From Cedecea davisae DSM 4568 (GTDB lineage: Bacteria > Pseudomonadota > Gammaproteobacteria > Enterobacterales > Enterobacteriaceae), in the NCBI RefSeq assembly GCF_000412335.2, contig NZ_KE161030.1:3639363-3703362 (forward strand): a DNA stretch of 64,000 nt, given 5' to 3'. Positions 16,994-26,399 of the stretch are shown here, in pieces (the first letter of the stretch is position 1; every line of letters starts with the position of its first letter). The position numbers and the translations under genes were made by a program. Below the pieces are notes generated by a model. It did not search any database, was not told where the DNA came from, and saw only the letters and a list, made by a program, of their open reading frames with translations.

Positions 16994-19900
16994 TTATTTT
17001 TTATTTGCTGGGCCGTTAAAGAATGGCGTAGCCTGAGCCGAACCACGGCTGCCAATATAGCCCTGATTTTGGCGATCCATGTAAGTCTGCGCACGTGGGC
17101 CTTTATTAGCCTGGCCACCCTGTACGCCATCTTTTTGGAATTTTAGATCGCTATTATTCTGTGCAACAACCCTCTGTCCTTGCGTAGCACCAACCATTTT
17201 ATGACCCGTGGCAGGCCGCTGGCTTACGGTGTTACTGACATTTTGCGAATTAACCGACTGGCGGGACTCTCGTGCAAAAGAAGCATCAGCACTCTCACTG
17301 TTAGCTCCTGAACCCGCCACTTTTGGCTCCGACGCCTTACGATCACGCGCAAAACTGGAAGGCACGCTAGGCGCGGCGGAAGAGCCCGGGCCACCTAAAT
17401 AACCATTGGTCGCTCCCACCGGCGGATGTTTTTTCGCTGGCTGATGCCTGAGGTTTTGAGGGGCTGTATGTGCTCTCGCCTCAGCACCGTGCTGGCTTGC
17501 TGCCTTAGCCGTGTTTTGTAAATCAACCGACTGCTTTGGGATTGCGGCATTTTTATCTGGCGCTGCCCGACCGGCTGCTCCGCCCCGCACGGGATTATTC
17601 ACGCCAGCAAAATCGGAGGGAACGGCACGCGCACCGGACGAGCCAGGGCTACCCAAATAACTTCTACTCATGTTTACCGGAGGATGTTTTTTCGCTGGCT
17701 GATTCTTCGCCCCTGCCACACTTTGCGCACCTGCCTCAGGCTTTACAGCGTTACGCTGGACGTTGCCCACCACTGTTTCCGCCGTAGCCTTTTGTACCGT
17801 TGCATGCACCTGAGCGGAATTAATCAGAGGTGAAGCCTGCATCATTGCATGTTGCCCAATATGGGTCTGGGCTCCCGCTTTCATCCCTCGATCATCGGCG
17901 GCACGTTGTTCCACAGCGGATTTCCGCCCCTGAATATCCCCCTGAGTTTGAACAGCAACCTTCGCTGACTCCACACCTACTGTTTGCGTTTCTCGCCCAA
18001 TACCGGCTTTCCCTTTTTCGCGAACAGAATCTGACGGTACGGAACGAGCACCGGATGAGCCAGGGCTACCAAAATAGCTATTTGTCGTCTCCACCGGAGG
18101 ATATTTAGCTGACTGCTTATTCGATGCTCCGGCATCGCGTGTTGCCTGCTGCGTTACCGTAGCCGAGAGTGTGGAAGACCGTGAGACAGCTTCCGTGCGT
18201 ATGCTAGCCTGCACTGTCTCTTTGGAGATATTTTTCTGGGACGTTGAATTTGCCTGAGCAAAGGCTCGATTACCTGCAACAGCCGGCCCTGCGTTGGTTG
18301 CCGCTTGAGCTGATGCTCCCGGCGTCTGCGCCCCACGCCCGACGCCCACGTCAGAATTACCGCTGGCTTTATTACGCCCCGCATCCAACGGCGTTGAACG
18401 CGCCCCGGACGAACCCGGGCTACCGAAGTAGCTGGTGCTGGCATCAACCGTAGGGTGTTTTACCGCCTTCGCCGTTTGCTGACCAGCAGTGCGCATCTCA
18501 GGCTTAACGCCCATAGCCTGTTCACTTCCTGCGAAGGTTGCTTTGTCCGCTTTTACCGGCTGCGCCTGAACGTCGGACCCGGCTGTTGATGGCTGAGAGG
18601 ATAAGCCAACCGTCTGCGCCCCGCGCCCGACGCCCACGCCGGAATTACCGCTGGCTTTATTACGCCCCGCATCCGACGGCGTTGAACGCGCCCCGGACGA
18701 ACCCGGGCTACCGAAGTAGCTGGTGCTGGCATCAACCGTTGGGTGTTTTACCGCCTTCGCCGTTTGCTGACCCGCAGTGCGCATCTCAGGCTTAACGCCC
18801 ATAGCCTGTTCACTTCCTGCGGAGGTTGCCTTGTCCGCTTTTACCGGCTGCGCCTGAACGTCGGACCCGGCTGTTGATGGCTGAGAATATGGGGCAGGGG
18901 CTGGCGATGCTGCCTGAGGCTCCGTCCAGGAGTCTTTCATCGCCGAATTTACCCTGGGCTCCACGGCTGGCTGTACAACCGGCTGCGGCTGCTGTGTCTC
19001 ATCGTCAGGTGTAACTTCCGCTCCTGGCTCTTGCGCCGGAACTGAAGGAATTGTGGCGGTATTTACCTTTGCAAACTGCCTGGTGAAAGGTTCTTCGGTA
19101 ACCGGTGGATTGAGCCCCTCACCCGCCTGAGTGCCTGTCGCAGCGTTATGCTCAGTCTCTGTCTGAACATGCTGGCTATGATGAGGTGAAGCACCATCAG
19201 TTTGAGTTAAATGGTCGTTTACCGGTGTTTTGTCAAAATTGACGTCATTATCGGCTTTAGCTGGTTCGCTGGCATTCATGCCGCCATTGATATTGGCATG
19301 GATAGAATTATCGATGGTGACATTATAAATTGTCTGGCCAGGCTGAGCGGGAGCCCCAGGCCCGGCTGCCGGGCCATCCTGCTTTTTGCCATCTGCGGCT
19401 GGCGCATTATCAGCCATTTCTGCAAGGCGATGATTCAGCAGATCGAAAATAATCGACTCATGATGAAGCCTGTTCTGAACCTGTTCAAAAGGTGACAGCG
19501 GCGCGCCGGAAATGCTGCTATGCATATCCTTATGCTCAGCCTGAGAGGCGCGAAACAGATCGCTGCTCTTATCCAGAACCTGCTTTTGCTGCTCTGCGGA
19601 TAAACCGGAATTAAATATCGCAGTAGCAATTTTATCGGAAATTTGGTGATTAAAAGTTAAATCAGATCTTCCGTTTTCGGCTCGGCTCAACCCAACCAGC
19701 CGATTGCAAACGCTGCGAAATTTGTTCAGCTTAGATTCGCTGGATTTCATCGACCCGGCGGCAAGGGAATCAATTCCCAGGCCATTTTTAGAAACGATAG
19801 ATATAAATTTACTGGTCAGCTTATCAAGCTCACTTCTCTTTGCGCTGTCTTCCGGCTGCAGGCTGTCCTTCACCTCTTTGCGGATCATCAAAAAGTCGTT

Positions 19901-20419
19901 AACGCACCTGACAGCCCGATGCTCCTCCTGGCCCGAGAAGTGGGTGATCATACTGATGAATTTTTGAAACTTCTTTTCTTCAGTTTTATTATTTGCTTCT
20001 TTATGGCTGGCAATCAGGTCTTCTCTGGCATCATGCTGCTTTTGAGAGATAAACTCCTCGTCGGATGGAAGCTCATGCAGCGCTTTGTTTATTCCTTGTT
20101 TAAATGAAGCATCGGCCGAAACGCTCGCGGCTTCGCCTGCATTTGTTTCTTCCGCACGCTGCGGGGCAGCATTTATAACCGATGTTTCATCATTATTGAC
20201 AACCTTAACGGTGCAATTTTCGCGCCACTGCATTTTATCAGAACTGATAAATGAAAGGATATCAGTGACCGATGCCTGCTTAATACTCAGGCGGCCAGGA
20301 AGATCATCGATATTTTTAATCCCGCTAAGATTATCTCCGATAACCGTTTTATTAGCAGGTTCATTTTGCCTGGCAAAGGTATAATTAACGCTGCCAACCC
20401 CAGAAATTCCGCCGCCCAT
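16994..20419 (-). CDS. sipA: SipA-like T3SS effector with repeat-rich C-terminal half
   Basis: The protein has 1141 residues (Salmonella SipA about 685), with strong AGGAGG before the ATG. The N-terminal third looks SipA-like: 'RLSIKQASVTDILSF' (43-57) parallels SipA 'PALIKQASLDALF', a helical region covers about 140-340, and 'YNVTIDNSIHANING' (365-379) parallels SipA 'ININIDSSNHSVDN'. From about 380 onward the sequence is low-complexity, rich in Ala, Gly, Gln, Ser and Pro, and probably disordered. It carries the motif Y(F/L)G(S/G)PGSS at tyrosines 568, 664, 782, 921 and 1007, plus a diverged copy at 1121. The SipA C-terminal actin-binding domain is not recognisable. Gene order sipD-sipA-iacP is as in SPI-1. 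Gene identity is good; function of the C-terminal half is unknown. Confidence 0.82.
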   Translation of the reverse strand: MGGGISGVGSVNYTFARQNEPANKTVIGDNLSGIKNIDDLPGRLSIKQASVTDILSFISSDKMQWRENCTVKVVNNDETSVINAAPQRAEETNAGEAASVSADASFKQGINKALHELPSDEEFISQKQHDAREDLIASHKEANNKTEEKKFQKFISMITHFSGQEEHRAVRCVNDFLMIRKEVKDSLQPEDSAKRSELDKLTSKFISIVSKNGLGIDSLAAGSMKSSESKLNKFRSVCNRLVGLSRAENGRSDLTFNHQISDKIATAIFNSGLSAEQQKQVLDKSSDLFRASQAEHKDMHSSISGAPLSPFEQVQNRLHHESIIFDLLNHRLAEMADNAPAADGKKQDGPAAGPGAPAQPGQTIYNVTIDNSIHANINGGMNASEPAKADNDVNFDKTPVNDHLTQTDGASPHHSQHVQTETEHNAATGTQAGEGLNPPVTEEPFTRQFAKVNTATIPSVPAQEPGAEVTPDDETQQPQPVVQPAVEPRVNSAMKDSWTEPQAASPAPAPYSQPSTAGSDVQAQPVKADKATSAGSEQAMGVKPEMRTAGQQTAKAVKHPTVDASTSYFGSPGSSGARSTPSDAGRNKASGNSGVGVGRGAQTVGLSSQPSTAGSDVQAQPVKADKATFAGSEQAMGVKPEMRTAGQQTAKAVKHPTVDASTSYFGSPGSSGARSTPLDAGRNKASGNSDVGVGRGAQTPGASAQAATNAGPAVAGNRAFAQANSTSQKNISKETVQASIRTEAVSRSSTLSATVTQQATRDAGASNKQSAKYPPVETTNSYFGSPGSSGARSVPSDSVREKGKAGIGRETQTVGVESAKVAVQTQGDIQGRKSAVEQRAADDRGMKAGAQTHIGQHAMMQASPLINSAQVHATVQKATAETVVGNVQRNAVKPEAGAQSVAGAKNQPAKKHPPVNMSRSYLGSPGSSGARAVPSDFAGVNNPVRGGAAGRAAPDKNAAIPKQSVDLQNTAKAASQHGAEARAHTAPQNLRHQPAKKHPPVGATNGYLGGPGSSAAPSVPSSFARDRKASEPKVAGSGANSESADASFARESRQSVNSQNVSNTVSQRPATGHKMVGATQGQRVVAQNNSDLKFQKDGVQGGQANKGPRAQTYMDRQNQGYIGSRGSAQATPFFNGPANKK
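18324..18886. repeat. 288-bp in-frame tandem duplication inside the sipA-like gene
   Basis: Segment 18324-18598 recurs at 18612-18886 with only scattered substitutions, an offset of exactly 288 bp or 96 codons. Each copy encodes one full unit from 'SQPSTAGSDVQAQPVKADKA' to 'GVGVGRGAQT', including the YFGSPGSSGAR motif (Y568 and Y664). The near identity at the DNA level points to a recent duplication, or to continued homogenisation by recombination. Confidence 0.95.
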
Positions 20420-20431
20420 TTTAACCTCCTG

Positions 20432-21589
20432 TTAAATAGTTAAGAAACCTTTATCGCAGTCCAGTAAGGACGAGATAGTGCTGCTCAATACCTTAACTAA
20501 ATTATCGAAGGTAGAGTTCGCATTGGAATACTTCTGGGTTAAGGTTTGCATCCCGGTTTGGATTTTGTCCTTCTGCATATCCATACCCGCCTGCCAGGCC
20601 GTCCATTGGGCAGAGTTCAACGCCATGACATAGTTGCCATCTCCATCTTTACCTGTATAGGCTACTGACTTCTTCATTTCATATAATGGGCTCAAATCTA
20701 TTTTGACAGAATATCCAGTCTCACCCGTTCCACTACTAATACACTTTTCCGGGTCAAGCCCCATTTCTCTGCACCAGGCCTCGCACTCTTCTTTACTTGC
20801 CGATCCTTCTACTGGATATAACCTTTGTGCGTCTGTGCCGTCATATTTACTTATAAGGGCATCAATAGCATCATAAAACTTTTGGACATCAAGATGGGTA
20901 TAACCCTCACCTCCGGCGGAAATAAAACCTTTAAGTTTTGACAAAAAATCAGACAAGTCGCTATAAAATGCGGCATATTTCTCAACCGCCTGCTGGAAAA
21001 CGTCGAGATAGTCGCTGCCCATATCACCAATGGCATCCGCAACGGACTCACAAATATCCTTGCTGGAAGTTGGCCCGGAGCCGCCGCCGGCCGCATTTTT
21101 TAACCCCTCGAACAGGGAATTATTCTGCTCCGCTCCATCTAATTGAACGTCCGGACTTAACAAGCCGAGGTTTTGTAAAAACACGCTCATATCAATAGCC
21201 GGGCCTGCAGGAGTACGCTGGTCCGCCGGCAGCGGAAGGGAGGCGGCCATTTCAGGCTCGCCGCTGCTGCGCAGCACGTCCATGCGCGCAGCAACTTCAC
21301 GGCCAACCAGCGCAGTACGCGCCTTAATCGCGCCCAGCTCTGCGCTGAACGCCGCAGCCTGCCCTGTTTTAAGCAAATGCGTTAATTTATTCTTGTCCGC
21401 CATCACGCTCTGGATGGGTTTGTTAAGAAAACGTGCCGTAGCAGAAGCCCCTGCCGCACCACTTTTAATAGTTTTCATACCGGCATCTGCATATTCAGTG
21501 GGACCAGATGACGTATTTTTTGTATCGTTTACTGAATAAAACTGATGGCTGCTGGTAATACTTTTTAAATAATTATTAGAAATATTCAT
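20432..21589 (-). CDS. sipD: T3SS needle-tip protein SipD
   Basis: From the ATG at 21589 (preceded by GCGGGGGAAAA) the protein has 385 residues; Salmonella SipD has 343. The C-terminal helix 'LTQKYSNANSTFDNLVKVLS' with 'STISSLL' is the hallmark of the IpaD/SipD family coiled coil that anchors the tip on the needle. It caps the needle and controls translocator release. An upstream-extended frame exists but lacks a ribosome-binding site. The gene lies between sipC and sipA as in SPI-1. Confidence 0.92.
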   Translation of the reverse strand: MNISNNYLKSITSSHQFYSVNDTKNTSSGPTEYADAGMKTIKSGAAGASATARFLNKPIQSVMADKNKLTHLLKTGQAAAFSAELGAIKARTALVGREVAARMDVLRSSGEPEMAASLPLPADQRTPAGPAIDMSVFLQNLGLLSPDVQLDGAEQNNSLFEGLKNAAGGGSGPTSSKDICESVADAIGDMGSDYLDVFQQAVEKYAAFYSDLSDFLSKLKGFISAGGEGYTHLDVQKFYDAIDALISKYDGTDAQRLYPVEGSASKEECEAWCREMGLDPEKCISSGTGETGYSVKIDLSPLYEMKKSVAYTGKDGDGNYVMALNSAQWTAWQAGMDMQKDKIQTGMQTLTQKYSNANSTFDNLVKVLSSTISSLLDCDKGFLTI

Positions 21590-21645
21590 TTTTCCCCCGC
21601 TAAGCCTCCTGAAGCAGGAGGCATCTCTCATCGCTAAGTTGGTTG

Positions 21646-22752
21646 TTAGCCTTTAATATTATTGGTCATTGAGCTGACGGCGTTTGAGCGGTTGGTCAGT
21701 AGCTGAGCCAGCAGCTGCAGCAGCTCGGTTTTAAAGCGAGCGATAGACTGCTGCTCGCGTTCATCAGAATCTTTACGAGCGGCAAAAATATTCTCATCCG
21801 TTTTATCCATCTGGGCTTTAGCATCTGCATTCGCTTTCTCAACGTGGCCGCTGGAAGATGACAGCGCGGCAATACTTTGCCCGCCCTGGCCCAGCATCTG
21901 GCCGTGCATCTGCATTCTCATGGCATCATTAGCGCGCATTTGCTGCTGCATGGTTTCGATTTTGGCATCATGGCGCAGGTTATTAGGCTGCTTTTTCAGG
22001 AGATCGACATCCGAGGTGCTCTCTTTACCCAGGCCAACGCGTTTACCCGGAGCGGCTTTAGCGGCAAGATTATCCGCGCTGCGGTTTAAATTAACCTCTT
22101 TAGTGCCGTGAACCTTAATCGCCTTATTGGCGTTGTTTAAGCCTTTAGCCTGCACCCCCGCGGAGAGGCCGCTGGCGGCCATGCTGATCCCCGCCTGCTT
22201 ATCCATCATGTTTTTATTTGCCACGCCCGCTTCCACGGTCTTTTTAGCGCTGGACTCCCCTAGTTGGCGCGCAATAATGTTATTTGCGCTGGCCTGCTCG
22301 CGCATAATATTCTGTGCTTCCTGAGCGGCAACGCTTATGGTTTGCAAAATAGCCGCGGCACGGCCGCTAAAGCCATTGGCGATAGTGGTAATATCAAAAC
22401 CACTTTTTTGCGCCAGCACGGCGAGCTCTTTCCCTGCTTCGGTATACGCTTTCGTTACCTGGTCGGTCGACAAATTAGCAAACGATGAATGCAGTTGCTC
22501 AACCTGTTTTGAAAAGTTTACCGGGTCAGCCTCAATTTTACCCTTCGGAATATCCGGAGCAATTTCCTTTAAAACAGCAGCGGTAATTACGCTTTTTACC
22601 GCCGAGTCGGCAAATACCGGAATACTATTACCGTCGCTAACGGCGCGATTTTTGGCTGAATTAACGCTCGCCTGATCGACATAATCTTCATTGCTTAACG
22701 ATTTTAACGGTGCCTGATAGGCAGTTACGCCATTTGCTGGAATGGAGGACAT
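21646..22752 (-). CDS. sipC: T3SS translocator SipC
   Basis: From the ATG at 22752, set by AAAGGAAAAAAT upstream, the protein has 368 residues (Salmonella SipC 409). The IpaC/SipC pattern is visible: a middle hydrophobic stretch, then 'MQQQMRANDAMRMQMHGQML' and a C-terminal 'QLLAQLLTNRSNAVSSM'. SipC forms the host-membrane pore with SipB; in Salmonella its terminal regions also nucleate and bundle actin. The longer frame overlaps sipB and lacks a ribosome-binding site at its start. Confidence 0.9.
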   Translation of the reverse strand: MSSIPANGVTAYQAPLKSLSNEDYVDQASVNSAKNRAVSDGNSIPVFADSAVKSVITAAVLKEIAPDIPKGKIEADPVNFSKQVEQLHSSFANLSTDQVTKAYTEAGKELAVLAQKSGFDITTIANGFSGRAAAILQTISVAAQEAQNIMREQASANNIIARQLGESSAKKTVEAGVANKNMMDKQAGISMAASGLSAGVQAKGLNNANKAIKVHGTKEVNLNRSADNLAAKAAPGKRVGLGKESTSDVDLLKKQPNNLRHDAKIETMQQQMRANDAMRMQMHGQMLGQGGQSIAALSSSSGHVEKANADAKAQMDKTDENIFAARKDSDEREQQSIARFKTELLQLLAQLLTNRSNAVSSMTNNIKG

Positions 22753-22778
22753 ATTTTTTCCTTTATAATAGAGGCTAA

Positions 22779-24662
22779 TCAAGCCTTCATGTTTCGAGTA
22801 ACAAAATGACCCGCGGCACTTTGGCTTTGTAGCGTATCGGAGAGCATCTGGCCAATAGACTGAACCTGCCCCTGATCCGATTTAAAACGGCTAATAATGG
22901 TATCCAGCAGGTCACGCAGGATTTTTATATCGGTATTTGCCATCTGAAATTCGGCTAAAGTCTTCGTGGCCTCTAGCTGAATATTCGCAACATTCATACT
23001 CATGCCTGACTGAACAAATGAATTTGAGGTAGAAATCCCTACCCGTGCCATATTCAAATGATTAAGATTAATTTTCCTGAGGTTATTCATAACCGCAGAG
23101 TCGCTCTCTTTAACCAGTCCGGTAATATTTTTAGTCATCTTCGCAGAGACCTTCTCAATTTGCCGAACCATCTGCTTCATCATTGCCGAAGCCTGCTTCG
23201 CGATTCCCTTAATAATTTGTGGAATGATTTTGTCAATCACCTGCTTAATCGCTTTTTTAATCGTCTGAACAACGGCCTTAGCCATTTTCTTGATTAAGAA
23301 TTTTGCGGCACTCTTGGCGACCAGGGCCACAACGACAATGGCGGCGATGGCGACCGCAGCGGTGACGGCCATATGAATGGTGTCCATCATGTTCGCGCCG
23401 GTAGCTTTATCGATCTCCTTCAGCAGCAGACCCAGCGGCGTATAGTCAAATATTTTGGTAACAATATCCCCGAGGAAATTCATTAATGGCATCAGCACAT
23501 GTTCCATTAATGGATCCATAATCATGCCGGTGAGCGATTTACCCGTGGTGGCCTCAAGAATGGGGTCCAGTACCATCAGAGCAATACCAATCGCCATCAG
23601 CGTAGTGCCGGCCCCGCCGAAGATAGTGGTAATAGCCCCCAGGGCAATCGCTAACCCACCGAGAATTTTGCCGATGCAGTCGGCCATTTTCTGCGTATCT
23701 TCGGCTTTGCGTGTCTGCTCTATATACTCATCAGACTTGCGCTTCATTTCTGCCTGCCGCGCTTTGGTCTGAATGCGGTTCACTTCTAAATCGCTCTTCA
23801 GCTTTTCGCTGGCTACTTCATCCATATTTTTGATGAACTCGGAAATCAGCATAATCATCACGGCCGTGCGCGATAGCGCCTTCTCCGACTGTTCGGCCGC
23901 CGTGCTGACTGAAGCGCTGCCGGGCAGAACTACGTTGGCATATTTTTTATTCAGCTCTGCGGTTTTAGCATTTAGCTTATCGAGGATTTTCTGCCCTTCA
24001 TCGATAGCATCTTTGGTCTTGTTCTTCGCCGCGGTCAGGTTCTCCTGAGCCTTGTCATAAGCCGTAGTCGCTGTGGCAACGTCGGCTTTAGCTTTAGCGA
24101 TATCCTCTTCACTGGCATTAGGATCCTTGAGCAGGTTATCCAGCGCATTTTTAGCGCTCTCTAACTTGTCTCCGGCGCTCTTCCACTCTGAATTAGCTGC
24201 CTCTTCGTCGCCTTTTGCCGAGTCGATGACCTTGCCCTGAGCATCAAACTCACTTTGCAGCTCATCCAGCTCGGCGGACATCTCGTTCGCCGCCTGTATG
24301 GTCGACTCTGACTGGGCTGCAAAATTTGCCGCAGCATTCGCCAACTGATGCGAGTCCATGGTGTTGCTGAGCGACTGATAGCGGAGCATCGCCAATAAAA
24401 CCTGTGATTTATTAGTCAGGCCGTTGGTTGGCTCACGAAGTGATGGTCTGTCGCTATCCATCTCAAGACTGCGGCTAAATTCTTCAGAAATGCCATTCGC
24501 TATTTCATCCTGGCTCCTTTGCTGCGCCAGCGCATTTAACTGTGAACCTTTGACCACAGAAATATGCGTTTTGCTGGAAGCTGCATTGGTCAATGACACA
24601 TTAGACTTTATCGTAGCGTTCAACACGGCAGTTTGAGCTGATTTTGCAGAACTCAAATCCAT
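22779..24662 (-). CDS. sipB: T3SS translocator SipB
   Basis: The protein has 627 residues (Salmonella SipB 593). A coiled-coil N-terminal half (about 100-240 and 255-320) is followed by two hydrophobic membrane-inserting segments: 'ILGGLAIALGAITTIFGGAG' (about 333-352) and 'MAVTAAVAIAAIVVVALVAK' (about 432-451). These are the IpaB/SipB features that build the translocon pore in the host membrane. SicA, encoded immediately upstream, is its expected chaperone. The start has AAGGAC eight bases upstream. Confidence 0.94.
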   Translation of the reverse strand: MDLSSAKSAQTAVLNATIKSNVSLTNAASSKTHISVVKGSQLNALAQQRSQDEIANGISEEFSRSLEMDSDRPSLREPTNGLTNKSQVLLAMLRYQSLSNTMDSHQLANAAANFAAQSESTIQAANEMSAELDELQSEFDAQGKVIDSAKGDEEAANSEWKSAGDKLESAKNALDNLLKDPNASEEDIAKAKADVATATTAYDKAQENLTAAKNKTKDAIDEGQKILDKLNAKTAELNKKYANVVLPGSASVSTAAEQSEKALSRTAVMIMLISEFIKNMDEVASEKLKSDLEVNRIQTKARQAEMKRKSDEYIEQTRKAEDTQKMADCIGKILGGLAIALGAITTIFGGAGTTLMAIGIALMVLDPILEATTGKSLTGMIMDPLMEHVLMPLMNFLGDIVTKIFDYTPLGLLLKEIDKATGANMMDTIHMAVTAAVAIAAIVVVALVAKSAAKFLIKKMAKAVVQTIKKAIKQVIDKIIPQIIKGIAKQASAMMKQMVRQIEKVSAKMTKNITGLVKESDSAVMNNLRKINLNHLNMARVGISTSNSFVQSGMSMNVANIQLEATKTLAEFQMANTDIKILRDLLDTIISRFKSDQGQVQSIGQMLSDTLQSQSAAGHFVTRNMKA

Positions 24663-24707
24663 ATTATAGTCCTTATTATATTATCGATTTATTATAATCA
24701 CTTTAAA

Positions 24708-25226
24708 CTAGACGGCCTCATCCGGCGTTTCAGCATTTTCATCCGCAACGGTTTCACTGCGATTTTGGCGAATAGTATCCATATAAATTTTAGCTTTATT
24801 AACCAGAGACTGGTCTGTACATCTCTGGCAAATAATATCAAAGCACTGTAAGGCTTTTACTACATTGCCCATTAATAGCTGACATTGCCCGGAATAAAAC
24901 ACTGGATTAAAATTATCCTCGGCCATAACGTAGGCCAGCGCATAAAAATCACAGGCTTTGTGGTAATTCTTTTTTAATTGGTTAACCGCCCCCAAACCGA
25001 TGAAATAATCTGGGTTTTTTAAATCATACATGCACAGGAAGTTAAAGAAGCTTTCTGCTTCATCGAGTCGGCCCTCCTTATAATACTGATATGCATGAGC
25101 ATAAATATTTTCCATGGTATCATCAGGGATGCCATGAATTTCACGTAATGTCGCACCATGTTCCATGGTGGCGCTCATAATCAATTCGGCTTCTTGTTCA
25201 GTGATATTACCTTTCATTATATCCAT
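24708..25226 (-). CDS. sicA: T3SS translocator chaperone and co-activator SicA
   Basis: The protein has 172 residues (Salmonella SicA 165) with TPR repeats ('AYQYYKEGRLDEAESFFNFL', 'DPYF'-like 'NPDYFIGLGA', 'NPVFYSGQCQLLMG'). It binds SipB and SipC in the cytoplasm before secretion. In Salmonella, free SicA also acts with InvF to activate effector genes, so the presence of both invF and sicA here suggests the same feedback. It is the first gene of the translocator block, 88 bp after spaS. Starts at 25226 and 25217 are both possible. Confidence 0.94.
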   Translation of the reverse strand: MDIMKGNITEQEAELIMSATMEHGATLREIHGIPDDTMENIYAHAYQYYKEGRLDEAESFFNFLCMYDLKNPDYFIGLGAVNQLKKNYHKACDFYALAYVMAEDNFNPVFYSGQCQLLMGNVVKALQCFDIICQRCTDQSLVNKAKIYMDTIRQNRSETVADENAETPDEAV

Positions 25227-25314
25227 ATCTCACTCTTTGGCAGCGTCACCGTTCATTCAGATGACAATATTTAAACATGTGGATTCCAAACGTTCACATA
25301 AAGAACGCTCATTC

Positions 25315-26379
25315 TTACTTCTCTTCGGGCGGCCGTTGATGCTCATTCATCCAGGCATTTTCGACCTGTTCTAGCCATATGAGAACCTCGATAACATCAT
25401 CAAGATCATCAATACTTACAAATGAATAGCGGCGATGTGTTTTGAATATTTTGCGAGCAAGCCTGACGTTCTCGACTACCGGAACGCCAACTTTTTCAGC
25501 ATAGGCACGCACCGCCAGCGCCCGCTGGTTGGTTTCCAGAACGGAGATAAAAGGAATGCCTACAACGTCCATGTTGATGTAGATCCCTACGGCAATATGC
25601 GTAGGGTTAGCGACGATAACTTTGGAGTTCTCGATATCCGATTTAACCTGCTCGGAAAGCAGCTCCATATGAAGCTCTTTGCGTTTTGATTTTATTTCCG
25701 GATCGCCATCCTGCTCTTTATGCTCACGTTTGACTTCCTGCTTATCCATCTTCAGATCTTTAATATGCAAAAAGTATTCGGCTAGTGCATCAAGAACCAA
25801 AACCAACAGCGCGCAACACAGGCATAAATAAACCAGAGAACTAAAGAGCTGCCCCCATATCGGGAAAACATGCTCTACTCCGGCATTTACCTGAGAAAAT
25901 ACCAGCAGCTTATTTCCATCCCAGAACATAATTGCCGCAGTAATAAAACTCGTCAGAAAAAGGAGCGTTTTGACAACATCTTTCAACGTGCGCAGACTAA
26001 AGAGTTTCTTAAAACCATTAACCGGGTTGAGTGCCGAAAAATTTATTTTTAGCGCCTTGCTTGCAAGTTTGAACCCCGTTTGCAGCAATGCTGGTAAAGC
26101 CGAGGCCGCTACGCAGAGTAAAAAGAAAGGCAGAAATATTTTTACACCTGACCATAAAACGACTCTGGCGTAACCCTCGGTGTCACTGGTAAATCCATTT
26201 TCAATAACCCGGCGCCACAGCACCATAAGGTCTACAGCTCCGGTAAAGCTCACCAAATATTGCACGCCAAAAAGAATCAGGCAGGAGATAATAAGATCTT
26301 TGCTCTTAAAAGATTGACCTTTCTCGGCGGCCTCTCTTTTCTTTTTGGGGGTGGGTTTCTCCGTCTTGCTCCCCGACAT
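25315..26379 (-). CDS. spaS: T3SS export switch protein SpaS (SctU)
   Basis: The protein has 354 residues (Salmonella SpaS 356). Four transmembrane segments lie in the first 200 residues. The cytoplasmic domain carries the autocleavage motif NPTH (258-261), where cleavage between N and P switches substrate specificity from rod and needle to translocators. A CTGGAGGG ribosome-binding site precedes the ATG. The gene follows spaR by 20 bp. Confidence 0.96.
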   Translation of the reverse strand: MSGSKTEKPTPKKKREAAEKGQSFKSKDLIISCLILFGVQYLVSFTGAVDLMVLWRRVIENGFTSDTEGYARVVLWSGVKIFLPFFLLCVAASALPALLQTGFKLASKALKINFSALNPVNGFKKLFSLRTLKDVVKTLLFLTSFITAAIMFWDGNKLLVFSQVNAGVEHVFPIWGQLFSSLVYLCLCCALLVLVLDALAEYFLHIKDLKMDKQEVKREHKEQDGDPEIKSKRKELHMELLSEQVKSDIENSKVIVANPTHIAVGIYINMDVVGIPFISVLETNQRALAVRAYAEKVGVPVVENVRLARKIFKTHRRYSFVSIDDLDDVIEVLIWLEQVENAWMNEHQRPPEEK

Positions 26380-26399
26380 TATACCCTCCAGAATAAAAA

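Noticed and set aside
17208-19014. Plus-strand frames opposite the sipA-like repeats
   Set aside because: They repeat with the same period as the effector repeats and lack start signals, so they are antisense shadows.
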